Origin: Chitinophagales bacterium
GTDB taxonomy: Bacteria > Bacteroidota > Bacteroidia > Chitinophagales > UBA10324
Assembly: GCA_013816805.1 (NCBI GenBank)
Contig: JACDDS010000018.1
Location: forward strand, 22,051-86,050
Reading direction: 5' to 3'
Length of the DNA stretch: 64,000 nt
The notes under the pieces: model-generated
What the model was told of the DNA's origin: nothing
The model's database searches: none
The model's input: only the letters and a program-made list of their open reading frames with translations
In this document: positions 45,675 through 54,618 of the stretch, piece after piece
How the letters are laid out: the number at the start of each line of letters is the position of its first letter
How positions within the stretch are numbered: the stretch's first letter is position 1
Position numbers and translations under genes: made by a program

Positions 45675-48600
45675 ATGAAAAACAATTTAGCAATTACTAA
45701 TAAAAATGTTAATCAAACATTTTTTCACCTGAATAAATATACTGCCCGGCTATTTATTTGTATTTCATTATTGTTTGTACAAAGCTTTGTTTCGAATACA
45801 ATTACTGCCCAGTCGAATAATTCAAAGCCACCTAACATCCTGGTAATTCTGCTGGATGATGCCCGGTACGATATGTTTGCACCCAACGGTGGGCCAGACT
45901 TTTTCAGCACTCCTGCTATAAACCGCATTGCTGAGGAGGGGATTAATTTTAAGTATACGGGCGTCACTACTTCATTGTGCGTGCCAAGCCGCTCGTCTAT
46001 CTATACGGGTTTATATTCTCATCATCACGGGGCCATTGATAATTATCATTCACCAAAAAAAGGGCTGACTTATGTCTCAAGCTTGCTTCAGAATGCAGGG
46101 TACTACACCGGCTTCGTCGGCAAATGGCTCCTCAGTGATATTTTGCCTGACACACCTATTGGTTTTAATTACTGGGCAATTTCAAATGTAGCCTCTCATT
46201 TAAGTCCGTCCATTACATTTAATGACGGAACCACTGCAAAATATCAGGGCCATGATGCCGTGATCTTTACAAATTTTGCAATCGACTTTCTTACAAACAA
46301 AGTACCTTCAGGTAAACCCTGGATGCTATTTTTATTTCACCGTGTTCCACACACTCCTTTGCAGGCGCTAACCGGGGAAGATACTTTATACCAGCATGTC
46401 CCTATTACTTTCCCTGACAACTTTGCTTCTTATAAGAAAAATTTTCCTTCCTATCTGTATCCCGCCCATCAATATTCAGGTGACTCAGCATACCTTGATC
46501 AATACATCAGGGATTACTATGAAACTTGTCAGGCTGCTGAGTACAGCGTAGACAGCGTACTCAGTTATCTGGAAGCCAATCATATCCTTGACAGCACGCT
46601 GATTATCTTTTCAAGTGATAATGGGTTTTTTCTTGGAGAGCACGATCTTAAGGAGAAACAACTTTCTTATGATGTATCGCTTCGGGTGCCTCTTTTCATT
46701 CGTTACCCGAAATGGTTTGAAGCAGGAACCGTAGTTGACAATGAATTTGCTGCTAATATTGATTTTGCACCAACCCTGCTCGAGGCGGCCGGAGTTCCGA
46801 ATACTTATAGAATGGATGGCATCTCGCTGCATCAACTCGCAATGGGTCAAGTGCACCGTAAAGATTTTTTCTTTGAATTCTATCCTGCCGATGATTATTG
46901 CTGGGAAGCCATTCGATCTTTAAGCTATGAATATATCTATAGTTATTGCAGCAGCTCTACCGAAGAATTTTTTGATCTTATATCAGATCCTGAAGAAAAT
47001 AATAATTTAATATTTGATCCTTCATATGCTTCCGTTATTCAACAGTTCCGGGTAAAACGGGACAGCTTTCGGTTAAGCACGAATGACACCCTTCAGCCTC
47101 TGCCTGGAAATTGTAAAATGCAGTCAGTGTATTACCAGGATGCAGACGGAGATGGTTATGGAAATCCCGATATCAGTAAAAAAAGTACTACTGCTCCTTC
47201 CGGATATGTTTTAATGAGCGGTGATTGCAATGATAATAATGCAAGTCAACATCCTGGAGTATTGGAAATCTGTAATAGCATTGACGATAATTGTAACGGC
47301 CAAATTGATGAAGGAGTAAAATCAACCTTTTATTCAGATGCAGATAATGATGGTTATGGCAACCCATCCTTTTTTACCGTCGCCTGTAATGCTCCCACAG
47401 GTTATGTTTCAAATGATCTGGATTGCAATGATGCCAACCTCAGCATCCATCCCGGAGCAGCAGAAAACTGTAATGGCATTGATGATAATTGCAATTGGGA
47501 AACTGATGAAGGAGTAAAATTTATTTATTATGCAGACGCCGACGCAGACGGTTATGGTAATGCAAATAATTCTACTTCCGCATGCAGCGTTCCAAATGGA
47601 TATGTCCTAAATTCTTCAGATTGCAACGATGCCAATGCCCGCATTAATCCGAATTCAACAGAGGTAATGAATGGCATCGATGATGATTGCGATGGATTAA
47701 CTGATGAGAAATCAACATTCTACGCGGACCAGGATCACGATGGATTCGGAAACCCTGATGTAAGTACTGAAGGAGATTCGGTTTTAAACGGATATGTGGC
47801 TGACCATACTGATTGCGATGATTTAAATGCAAATATTCATCCGGGAGCTTCAGAAGCGTGTAACGGTATTGATGACAACTGCAATTCACAGGTGGATGAG
47901 GGAGTAAAATCCTCTTATTATGAGGATAGTGATGGAGATGGTTATGGGAAATCTACTGTTATCATGCAGGCTTGTGCCGCACCTTCGGGGTATGTAGTAA
48001 ATAATACAGATTGCAATGATGCAAATGGAAATATTCATCCTGGAGCAGCCGATGCATGTAACGGCATAGATGATAACTGCAATGGCATTGTAGATGAAAA
48101 TACCATTGCTGCAACCATTTCGCCCGCGGGAACAGTAACCACCTGCAGCGGAGTTTCTATAACCTTAACCGCTAATAGCGGAACGGGGATCTCTTATCAA
48201 TGGCTAAAAAATAACAAGAATATTTCCGGCGCTACCAATCAAACTTATTCTACGAAGACTGCAGCAGGCTATCAGGTGAAAGAGACGAATACCTTTAATT
48301 GTTCAGGCACCTCTGCCACTACATCTCTTAATTTGGCCAGCCTTCCCACAGCTACCATTACACCGTTAGGGAATCTGAATATCTGCCAGACAAACTCTGT
48401 GGTATTACAAGCCAACTCAGGAACAGGCTTAAGGTATCAATGGGTTAAAGGAAACGCTGATATTTCGGGAGCAACAGGACAAAATTATACTGCAACTAAA
48501 ACAGCCACCTATAAAGTTATGGTTACGAACAGCAGCAACTGCAGTAAAACATCAGCGGGAGTAAAGGTCACGAAAACATGCCGGGAGCATTCTATGTTTC

Positions 48601-48884
48601 TTCCAAATTCTTTCGTTTTATCCATCTTTCCGAATCCTGCTAATAACAAATTCACAGTCAAATTTAATTTACCGGAAGATCTGCTTAAGGCCAATGGTGA
48701 TTATACATTAGCGACCCTTGAAATAAGAAATATTCTCGGCCAAATAATCTATGCCGAAGATTTTTCCATCAATGAAACCGAAGTGGTAAAAAAAATTACT
48801 CTCAATTCTGGAGAGGGAATGTACATGGTAAGTGTGCTTATAAATAACAGAATCTATTCAGCGCAAGTCATTATTGCAAATTAG
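45675..48884 (+). CDS. exported sulfatase with MopE-type repeats, Ig-like domains and T9SS type A tail
   Basis: About 1069 residues from the ATG at 45675, which begins a signal peptide; a GTG at 45633 is possible but adds no signal sequence. Residues about 55-480 form a type I sulfatase: LVILLDDARYDMF metal site and the formylglycine motif TSLCVPSRSSIYTG (Cys102), with IIFSSDNGFFLGEH further on. Then come five MopE-like units (YYxDxDxDGYGN...DCNDxNxxIHPGAxExCNGIDDNCNGxxDEG) that probably bind calcium, two Ig-like units (ISYQWLKNNKNISGA; LRYQWVKGNADISGA), and a type A tail (SIFPNPANNKFTVKFNL, MVSVLINN). It would need a sulfatase-maturing enzyme encoded elsewhere. Substrate unknown; likely a sulfated polysaccharide. 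Confidence 0.93.
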   Translation: MKNNLAITNKNVNQTFFHLNKYTARLFICISLLFVQSFVSNTITAQSNNSKPPNILVILLDDARYDMFAPNGGPDFFSTPAINRIAEEGINFKYTGVTTSLCVPSRSSIYTGLYSHHHGAIDNYHSPKKGLTYVSSLLQNAGYYTGFVGKWLLSDILPDTPIGFNYWAISNVASHLSPSITFNDGTTAKYQGHDAVIFTNFAIDFLTNKVPSGKPWMLFLFHRVPHTPLQALTGEDTLYQHVPITFPDNFASYKKNFPSYLYPAHQYSGDSAYLDQYIRDYYETCQAAEYSVDSVLSYLEANHILDSTLIIFSSDNGFFLGEHDLKEKQLSYDVSLRVPLFIRYPKWFEAGTVVDNEFAANIDFAPTLLEAAGVPNTYRMDGISLHQLAMGQVHRKDFFFEFYPADDYCWEAIRSLSYEYIYSYCSSSTEEFFDLISDPEENNNLIFDPSYASVIQQFRVKRDSFRLSTNDTLQPLPGNCKMQSVYYQDADGDGYGNPDISKKSTTAPSGYVLMSGDCNDNNASQHPGVLEICNSIDDNCNGQIDEGVKSTFYSDADNDGYGNPSFFTVACNAPTGYVSNDLDCNDANLSIHPGAAENCNGIDDNCNWETDEGVKFIYYADADADGYGNANNSTSACSVPNGYVLNSSDCNDANARINPNSTEVMNGIDDDCDGLTDEKSTFYADQDHDGFGNPDVSTEGDSVLNGYVADHTDCDDLNANIHPGASEACNGIDDNCNSQVDEGVKSSYYEDSDGDGYGKSTVIMQACAAPSGYVVNNTDCNDANGNIHPGAADACNGIDDNCNGIVDENTIAATISPAGTVTTCSGVSITLTANSGTGISYQWLKNNKNISGATNQTYSTKTAAGYQVKETNTFNCSGTSATTSLNLASLPTATITPLGNLNICQTNSVVLQANSGTGLRYQWVKGNADISGATGQNYTATKTATYKVMVTNSSNCSKTSAGVKVTKTCREHSMFLPNSFVLSIFPNPANNKFTVKFNLPEDLLKANGDYTLATLEIRNILGQIIYAEDFSINETEVVKKITLNSGEGMYMVSVLINNRIYSAQVIIAN

Positions 48885-49129
48885 AACCTCAAAACTTTTT
48901 TTTGTATTTTACCTATTTAAAAGACAGGAACTATTCCCATATAAAAACTAAAATTCCATACTATATAATAGCAATTCATTCCGAAGGAATTAATAAATCT
49001 ATTAATGATTGGGGATTTATCTAAGGAAAATAATTTCTGGTCGAAAACTGAAACCGGTTCTGGTTCTTATTACCATTAAAACCTTATTTTCGCCGCCTCG
49101 TTTTCTAAAGTTATTGTAAATCACTTTCC

Positions 49130-50716
49130 ATGGTAAAAAGATTGCGCCTGGTACTTATTGCGGCCGTGTTACTGAGTGCTGTTTGCTGGCAAACTATATC
49201 AGGCCAATCAATTCCTCAGGATTGGTTCCATCTGGACCCTAAACTCGACCATTATTACGGAGTAAGTGATAACCGCGCTTACAGCGAATTATTAAAAAAC
49301 CTTACTCGTCACACTGTAATTGTCGCAATTATTGATGGGGGAACAGATGTTGAGCATCCTGATCTTAAGGCAAATGTCTGGACTAATCCCAAAGAAATTT
49401 CCGGCAATGGAATAGATGATGATGGCAATGGCTACATTGATGATATACATGGATGGAATTTTATTGGTGGAAAAGATGGTGATGTGCAATATGACAATTT
49501 GGAAATAACGAGGGTTTACCGCGATCTCAATGCAAGATTTGGTAACAGCGATTCTTCCAAAATTTCGCCTGCGGACAAAGCTGATTATGAGCGATATTTA
49601 AAAGTGAAGCAGGATTTTACGAGAGAAGCCATGACTTCCAAATTCAACTATACACTCTATGGTAATATGGCTAAATCACTTCAGCGCTTATCGGCAGAGT
49701 TGAGTAACGACGATCCCACTGCCGACCAGGTCTCCTCATTTCAACCTGAAAATGATTCACTTGCCATAGCAAAAAATTTGCTGCTCAGCTTTTTATCTCA
49801 TGGTTATTCATTGCACGATGCTCTAAGGGAAATGAATGACGGCGTTATGGAAGTGCAGGCGCAGGTGAATTACATGTACAACCTGGATTTTGATCCGAGA
49901 TATATTGTCGGCGATAATTACAAAGATGCTTCAGAGCGTATTTATGGGAATAATGATGTAAAAGGACCCGAATCAATGCATGGTACTCATGTTGCAGGAA
50001 TAATAGGAGCTGTACGTGGAAATGGTGAAGGGGTGGAAGGCATCGCTGCAAATAATGTAAGACTTATGATTGTGCGTGTAGTGCCTGATGGCGATGAACG
50101 TGATAAAGATGTTGCAAATGGCATAAGATACGCTGTAAATAATGGAGCCAAAGTAATTAATATGAGCTTTGGAAAATCGTATGGATATAATAAAGCAGCC
50201 GTTGATGAGGCAGTAAAATATGCAGCCAGCAAAGACGTCCTGTTGGTTCATGCCGCGGGAAATGATAGTAAAGACGATGATGTAAATGATCATTATCCTA
50301 ATGCTCACTACTCGGATGGGACGGGCACAGCAACCAATTGGATTGAAGTAGGAGCTTCTTCCTATGATAAAAATGTAGCCTCATTTTCAAACTACGGAAG
50401 AAGAAGTGTGGATCTGTGGGGCCCGGGAGTGAAAATTTATTCTACCGTTACGGATGCAAAATATCAAAACCTGCAGGGTACCAGTATGGCTTCGCCGGCT
50501 GTTGCCGGAGTCGCCGCAATCATTCGTGCGTATTTCCCTGGCCTGACAGCTATACAGGTTAGAGAAGTATTGATGAAAAGCGTGGTTAAAATTCCTGGAA
50601 AAATAACCTTACCCGGAAGTGACAATAAAAAGATAAAACTTAAAAAAATCTCCCAAACTAATGGTGTGGTGAATGCCTATAATGCAGTAAAAATTGCGGA
50701 GAAGATGAAGCAATAG
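49130..50716 (+). CDS. S8 family peptidase (subtilase)
   Basis: A 528-residue exported serine protease; signal peptide to about residue 25. The triad is complete: Asp69 in AIIDGGTDVEHP, His284 in MHGTHVAGIIGA, Ser452 in QGTSMASPAVAG, with the oxyanion Asn in HAAGNDSKDD. About 200 extra residues lie between Asp and His, as in some Bacteroidota subtilases. No T9SS tail is visible, so it probably stays periplasmic or is released otherwise. A DDDGNGYIDDIHGWNF calcium-like loop follows the Asp. Its 5' end was duplicated near 45.1 kb. Confidence 0.95.
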   Translation: MVKRLRLVLIAAVLLSAVCWQTISGQSIPQDWFHLDPKLDHYYGVSDNRAYSELLKNLTRHTVIVAIIDGGTDVEHPDLKANVWTNPKEISGNGIDDDGNGYIDDIHGWNFIGGKDGDVQYDNLEITRVYRDLNARFGNSDSSKISPADKADYERYLKVKQDFTREAMTSKFNYTLYGNMAKSLQRLSAELSNDDPTADQVSSFQPENDSLAIAKNLLLSFLSHGYSLHDALREMNDGVMEVQAQVNYMYNLDFDPRYIVGDNYKDASERIYGNNDVKGPESMHGTHVAGIIGAVRGNGEGVEGIAANNVRLMIVRVVPDGDERDKDVANGIRYAVNNGAKVINMSFGKSYGYNKAAVDEAVKYAASKDVLLVHAAGNDSKDDDVNDHYPNAHYSDGTGTATNWIEVGASSYDKNVASFSNYGRRSVDLWGPGVKIYSTVTDAKYQNLQGTSMASPAVAGVAAIIRAYFPGLTAIQVREVLMKSVVKIPGKITLPGSDNKKIKLKKISQTNGVVNAYNAVKIAEKMKQ

Positions 50717-50814
50717 TTTTTAGTCTTTCCTTCAACCTGCAGTAATATCATTATCGGAACACCATTTAACTGTTATCTTCGTTAACAGAACCGCCGTAAC
50801 TGTATGGATCGATT

Positions 50815-51261
50815 ATGAGACTTATCCTTCTTTTAACTTTTCTCTCTGTAGCCATAACAGATGCCTGTACTAAGAATGTACTCAGCTCTTCTACAAAAAT
50901 TACAGATAACCTGGTTGGTTGCTGGAAATTCTCTTTAGAAAAAAATGATTCCGGAAGAGTAACACGCGTCTTCAGAACCGGCGATCCTAAATGGGCTGCC
51001 TGGCCGGAACAGTATTGCTTTATAGCTCCTGATTCCATAACGTATTCTTCCGGCGGTGTAGATGCAATGCCCGTAAGATTTATGAGCGGTACTTACAGCC
51101 AAAAAGTACAGAGTGATAACGGTCATAAACTTATATCAATCAGTTTTTCTACAGATACAGAAAGTAAAGATGCAATGGAGAAAGAATTATGGTTTATACA
51201 AGATACTCTTTGTCTTAAAACAACAGGACAAAATGTGACTGATTATTACGTACATCAGTAA
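50815..51261 (+). CDS. hypothetical exported small protein (lipocalin-like layout)
   Basis: A 148-residue protein with an N-terminal signal (about 2-18, with Cys18 in the lipobox-like ITDAC). The mature part has a beta-strand pattern beginning NLVGCWKFSLEKNDSG and ending QNVTDYYVHQ, similar in size and layout to single-domain lipocalin-like lipoproteins, but no family motif is conclusive. It stands alone between the subtilase and the metallopeptidase. Confidence 0.6.
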   Translation: MRLILLLTFLSVAITDACTKNVLSSSTKITDNLVGCWKFSLEKNDSGRVTRVFRTGDPKWAAWPEQYCFIAPDSITYSSGGVDAMPVRFMSGTYSQKVQSDNGHKLISISFSTDTESKDAMEKELWFIQDTLCLKTTGQNVTDYYVHQ

Positions 51262-51396
51262 CGAACCTTCTTAGAGAATCCCTGTCATTTAGTTTTATTT
51301 GCCTGAAATTTCCGCCTTTAAATACTCTGACAAAAAGACACAATAAAATTAACTGTACTACTTTTGTTACTGTAATGTTCAACTAAACTTATTGAG

Positions 51397-52083
51397 ATGC
51401 CTGGTTTTATTTTTATTATCATGATTGGATTGCTGGTGGCGGGCTTTATCATACAGGCCAGACTTCGCTCTAAACTCACTGCCTACAGCAAATACCCATC
51501 CCCGAACGGAATGAGTGGAAAAGACGTAGCAGAGAAAATGCTTCGCGATAATGGAATTTTGGACGTGCAGATCATTTCTGCCGAAGGTTACCTAAGCGAT
51601 CATTATAATCCAATGAATAAAACAATTAATCTTAGTCCGGAAATCTACAGCGGAAGAAGCATCGCTTCGGCTGCTATTGCTGCCCATGAATGCGGACATG
51701 CAGTACAGCACGCTGTGGCATATCGATGGCTTACATTACGTTCCCAGCTGGTTCCCGTGGTCAGTTTTTCTTCCCGTTGGATGCAATGGATCTTACTGGC
51801 GGGAATATTAACAATCCGGATGTTTCCGCAATTGTTACTTGCAGGTATTGTTCTTTTTGCATTGACTACATTATTCAGTTTTATTACATTGCCTGTAGAA
51901 TTTGATGCCAGTAAACGGGCCCTTGCCTGGATGGATAAAACCGGTTTTATGAATAGCCAGGATTATACAAAAGCTAAAGATGGCCTCTGGTGGGCTGCTA
52001 TGACTTATGTAGTTGCTGCGCTCGGATCTCTTGCTACTTTAGTTTATTATATTATGATTTACTCGGGAGGAAGAAGAAACTGA
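51397..52083 (+). CDS. membrane zinc metallopeptidase (YugP family)
   Basis: A 228-residue integral-membrane protease: N-terminal helix (about 2-20), the zinc HEXXH at AAHECGHAVQHA (His97, Glu98, His101), then two central helices (about 127-168) and a C-terminal helix, with the downstream EFDASKRALAWM segment contributing a third ligand. The NPMNKTINLSPEIYSGRS stretch before HEXXH is typical of YugP/Zn-dependent membrane peptidases. It is closed by a strong terminator. Confidence 0.92.
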   Translation: MPGFIFIIMIGLLVAGFIIQARLRSKLTAYSKYPSPNGMSGKDVAEKMLRDNGILDVQIISAEGYLSDHYNPMNKTINLSPEIYSGRSIASAAIAAHECGHAVQHAVAYRWLTLRSQLVPVVSFSSRWMQWILLAGILTIRMFPQLLLAGIVLFALTTLFSFITLPVEFDASKRALAWMDKTGFMNSQDYTKAKDGLWWAAMTYVVAALGSLATLVYYIMIYSGGRRN

Positions 52084-52102
52084 TTAAAGCGAAATCATAA
52101 AC

Positions 52103-52137
52103 AAGCCCGTTCCTTGAGAACGGGCTTTTATTTTTTT
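52103..52137 (+). terminator. intrinsic terminator after the metallopeptidase gene
   Basis: AAGCCCGTT (52103-52111) and AACGGGCTT (52119-52127) form a 9-bp GC-rich hairpin with a 7-nt loop, followed on the plus strand by a T-rich run (52128-52137). It lies between convergent genes; the minus-strand tract is weaker. Confidence 0.9.
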
Positions 52138-52141
52138 ATGG

Positions 52142-53008
52142 CTATCTCAAAGAAACTTTTCTCGTTACCATCGCACCATCCTGCCCCACTGTTACAAGGT
52201 ATAATCCGCCTGGAAGATCAGCAAGTGAAAACTGGTATTCATTCTTATCTGTAGAAAGGGCTTTAACCTGCTGGCCTGCTAAATTAAAAACCTGAATGTT
52301 CATGGTACCTTTTGCAGAAGGTGAGGAAATATAGACCTGTTTTTCAAAAGTGAATATCCTTGCATGGTGATTCTCTACTGATGCAATTCCAACCCCGGCT
52401 GGCCCCATATCTCCGGCCACAATACCTGAATCGGCAATGGACTGATAAGCATAATCTTTAACAATAAAGTAGACAGAGTCTTTATTGGCAGTCACATCCA
52501 GTCTTGCCCATCCATAGAGCAATCCGTTACCTGCAGTAACCCTCAAACCAAGGTATTTATCTTTCACGTTATACCAATTTCCATAGGTTGCCAGCAAATC
52601 TCCGCCAGGATTGGTACCTACAAATGTGGCCATGTATTGTGATGAAAACGTACTCCAATCTTTTTTGGCGTCTATAACATCGCCTGCATTAAAAGCCAAT
52701 GGATAAACATAGCTCGTACCATTGGTACTCGCAGCTATAGAATTACCGGGATAAGGTATTGCATAAACCTGACGGACTATATGATTTTTTGAGCTGATGG
52801 TGTCATATATCTGGATGAGAAAATCCGTATTGGAATCTCCATCTAAATCAAGCGCATAATTACCACCATTTTTTTGAACAACAGCATCAGGCTCCACGTT
52901 TGTATAAACGATCTGTCCGTTGGCGTTAGTCGTTCCTGCAATAATAGGTGCTGCAAGTGCCGAATAGGATACTAATTTTCTGAGGAGTGTAGAGTTTTCT
53001 TTTTTCAT
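52142..53008 (-). CDS. exported protein with FG-GAP-like loop and T9SS type A tail
   Basis: A 288-residue protein: signal at about 12-29, a calcium-type loop LDLDGDSNTDFLIQ, then GNGLLYGWARLDV with IVKDYAYQS shared with the protein at 40227, then a type A sorting tail (about 215-288: FNLAGQQVKALSTD, LADLPGGLYLVTVG, VTRKVSLR). Unlike its paralog it can be exported by T9SS. Function unknown. Confidence 0.85.
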   Translation of the reverse strand: MKKENSTLLRKLVSYSALAAPIIAGTTNANGQIVYTNVEPDAVVQKNGGNYALDLDGDSNTDFLIQIYDTISSKNHIVRQVYAIPYPGNSIAASTNGTSYVYPLAFNAGDVIDAKKDWSTFSSQYMATFVGTNPGGDLLATYGNWYNVKDKYLGLRVTAGNGLLYGWARLDVTANKDSVYFIVKDYAYQSIADSGIVAGDMGPAGVGIASVENHHARIFTFEKQVYISSPSAKGTMNIQVFNLAGQQVKALSTDKNEYQFSLADLPGGLYLVTVGQDGAMVTRKVSLR

Positions 53009-53197
53009 GAAGTTCGGGTTTTATTTATTAAAAATAAAGAAAAATACTTTAAAAAACTGCTTTGCTGCTAAAGATTTAAAAGGAATAGTTTAATATCAAA
53101 ATCCTCATCTCTGAATAGCGGAATTTCAAATCAATTTCTCATTTTGCAGGTGTCAATATTTTTCATTCCCTGAAGAATTTTACTATTAGTAGCATCA

Positions 53198-54067
53198 ATG
53201 AAACAAAATTCCGTCCTATGCTCTTTTTTCTTCCTGCTGGCGTTAATTTTTTCCCAGTCATGCAAACAAAACAAGATACAACCAGTACCTGCAAAAACAT
53301 CCCCAAAGGGTACACTATTCATTATTGGAGGTGGCGATCGAAATGATAAACTGATGCAACGCATGATTGATGAATCAGGTTGGAAAAAAGGCGATGATGT
53401 TGCTATCATGACCTTATCCAGCAGTGATGACAGCACTTACATTTGGGAGAATGAACAGTTCTATCATCTTACGGGTCAGAATGCTATCAAGTTTGATTCT
53501 GCAGCTGTTTACGATGGAAAGAAATCAGATTCTTTGCAAGGAGCTAAGATCATTTTTATTAGTGGGGGAGATCAAAGCCGGTTCATGAGGCTGATAGAGA
53601 ATTCACATGTAAAACAGATTGTTCATGATGCTTATTTCAACGGCGCACTTGTGGGAGGAACCAGCGCCGGAGCTGCAGTGATGAGCGAAAAGATGATCAC
53701 CGGCAATCAGTTACAGGATACCGTTTATTCATCCACCTTTAAAGTGATTCATAGCAATAACCTGGAATTGACGGAAGGGTTAGACTTGCTGGATTCGGTG
53801 ATTGTAGATATGCATTTTGTGGCACGCAGCCGATATAACCGTTTGTTCTCCGCTATCATGGAATATCCGAGATATCAATGTATAGGCATTGATGAAGCCA
53901 CGGCATTAATAGTTCACCAGGATTCTGCAACGGTAACTGGAGCAAGTGAGGTCATCGTTTTTTCTAACCCTAAAAAAGTGATAAAAGGCAGCCATTATTT
54001 AATGGGCGCAAAAGATATCGATGTCTCTGTTTATCTGCCGGAAGAAAAGTTCAGGATAAAAAATTAA
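53198..54067 (+). CDS. cyanophycinase-like peptidase S51 lipoprotein
   Basis: A 289-residue S51 family member: lipoprotein signal (hydrophobic run ending FSQSC), then the serine peptidase core, KGTLFIIGGGDRND, IFISGGDQSRF, GGTSAGAAVMSEKM with nucleophile Ser156, and DMHFVARSRYNRLF (likely His partner). Cyanophycinases cleave multi-L-arginyl-poly-L-aspartate, and related exported forms may act on extracellular peptides. Exact substrate is not provable here. Confidence 0.85.
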   Translation: MKQNSVLCSFFFLLALIFSQSCKQNKIQPVPAKTSPKGTLFIIGGGDRNDKLMQRMIDESGWKKGDDVAIMTLSSSDDSTYIWENEQFYHLTGQNAIKFDSAAVYDGKKSDSLQGAKIIFISGGDQSRFMRLIENSHVKQIVHDAYFNGALVGGTSAGAAVMSEKMITGNQLQDTVYSSTFKVIHSNNLELTEGLDLLDSVIVDMHFVARSRYNRLFSAIMEYPRYQCIGIDEATALIVHQDSATVTGASEVIVFSNPKKVIKGSHYLMGAKDIDVSVYLPEEKFRIKN

Positions 54068-54129
54068 TTTATACAGTGCTAATTCTAATAGTTATCGCAG
54101 CTTATTATAACAGCGCTAGTTTAAGTAAG

Positions 54130-54297
54130 CTATTGTTGTTTAATAAATTTCCTGGTCACTATTTTTGATCCGGTGTTTACCCTCAATATTAAAATGCCAT
54201 CAGGAAAACTTTGAAGGGGAACTGTGTATTCCTGCTTGGTTAAGATACATTTTTTATGATTGGTAAACTCTTGCCGAAAGGAGGCATAACAGAGTGA
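54130..54297 (-). pseudogene. orphan T9SS type A tail (gene remnant)
   Basis: A minus-strand frame without a start ends CILTKQEYTVPLQSF, then PDGILILRVNTGSK, then IVTRKFIKQQ and TAG at 54130-54132. This is the second half of a type A sorting domain. A stop at 54298-54300 closes the frame upstream, so the rest of the cargo gene is gone. Confidence 0.7.
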
Positions 54298-54618
54298 CTA
54301 ATTTGTGTTGTAATCAGAAACATAAGGATGGAGAGATATTCCAGCATGATGTATTAATCTTAACTATGAAATTTATGAAAAAAAATTTAAATGTATTACG
54401 GCATAATTGCGACGCTCCCTGATCTCGCGATAGTAACAGGCTTATTACCGGCTTTTATTAAACAAATAGAAACTGCCGTATCTCATATGGTACATAGGAA
54501 AAGAACCATGGTATTTGTTTGTTTCATTCATTAATCAAAATGTATTTTTAGAAAAATAATCTTTTAGAGTATCCTATCACCACTCAAATAATTATATGGA
54601 TTTTATAACCGTTTTATC
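54298..54618. other. 321-bp non-coding stretch
   Basis: AT-rich DNA between the T9SS remnant and hflX. It holds the hflX promoter presumably, but I see no clear box, hairpin, repeat or coding frame. Confidence 0.5.

Noticed and set aside
47120..48100. Five DNA repeats inside the sulfatase gene as a mobile or minisatellite element
   Set aside because: They are in-frame MopE-type protein repeats with strong amino acid but weak nucleotide identity.
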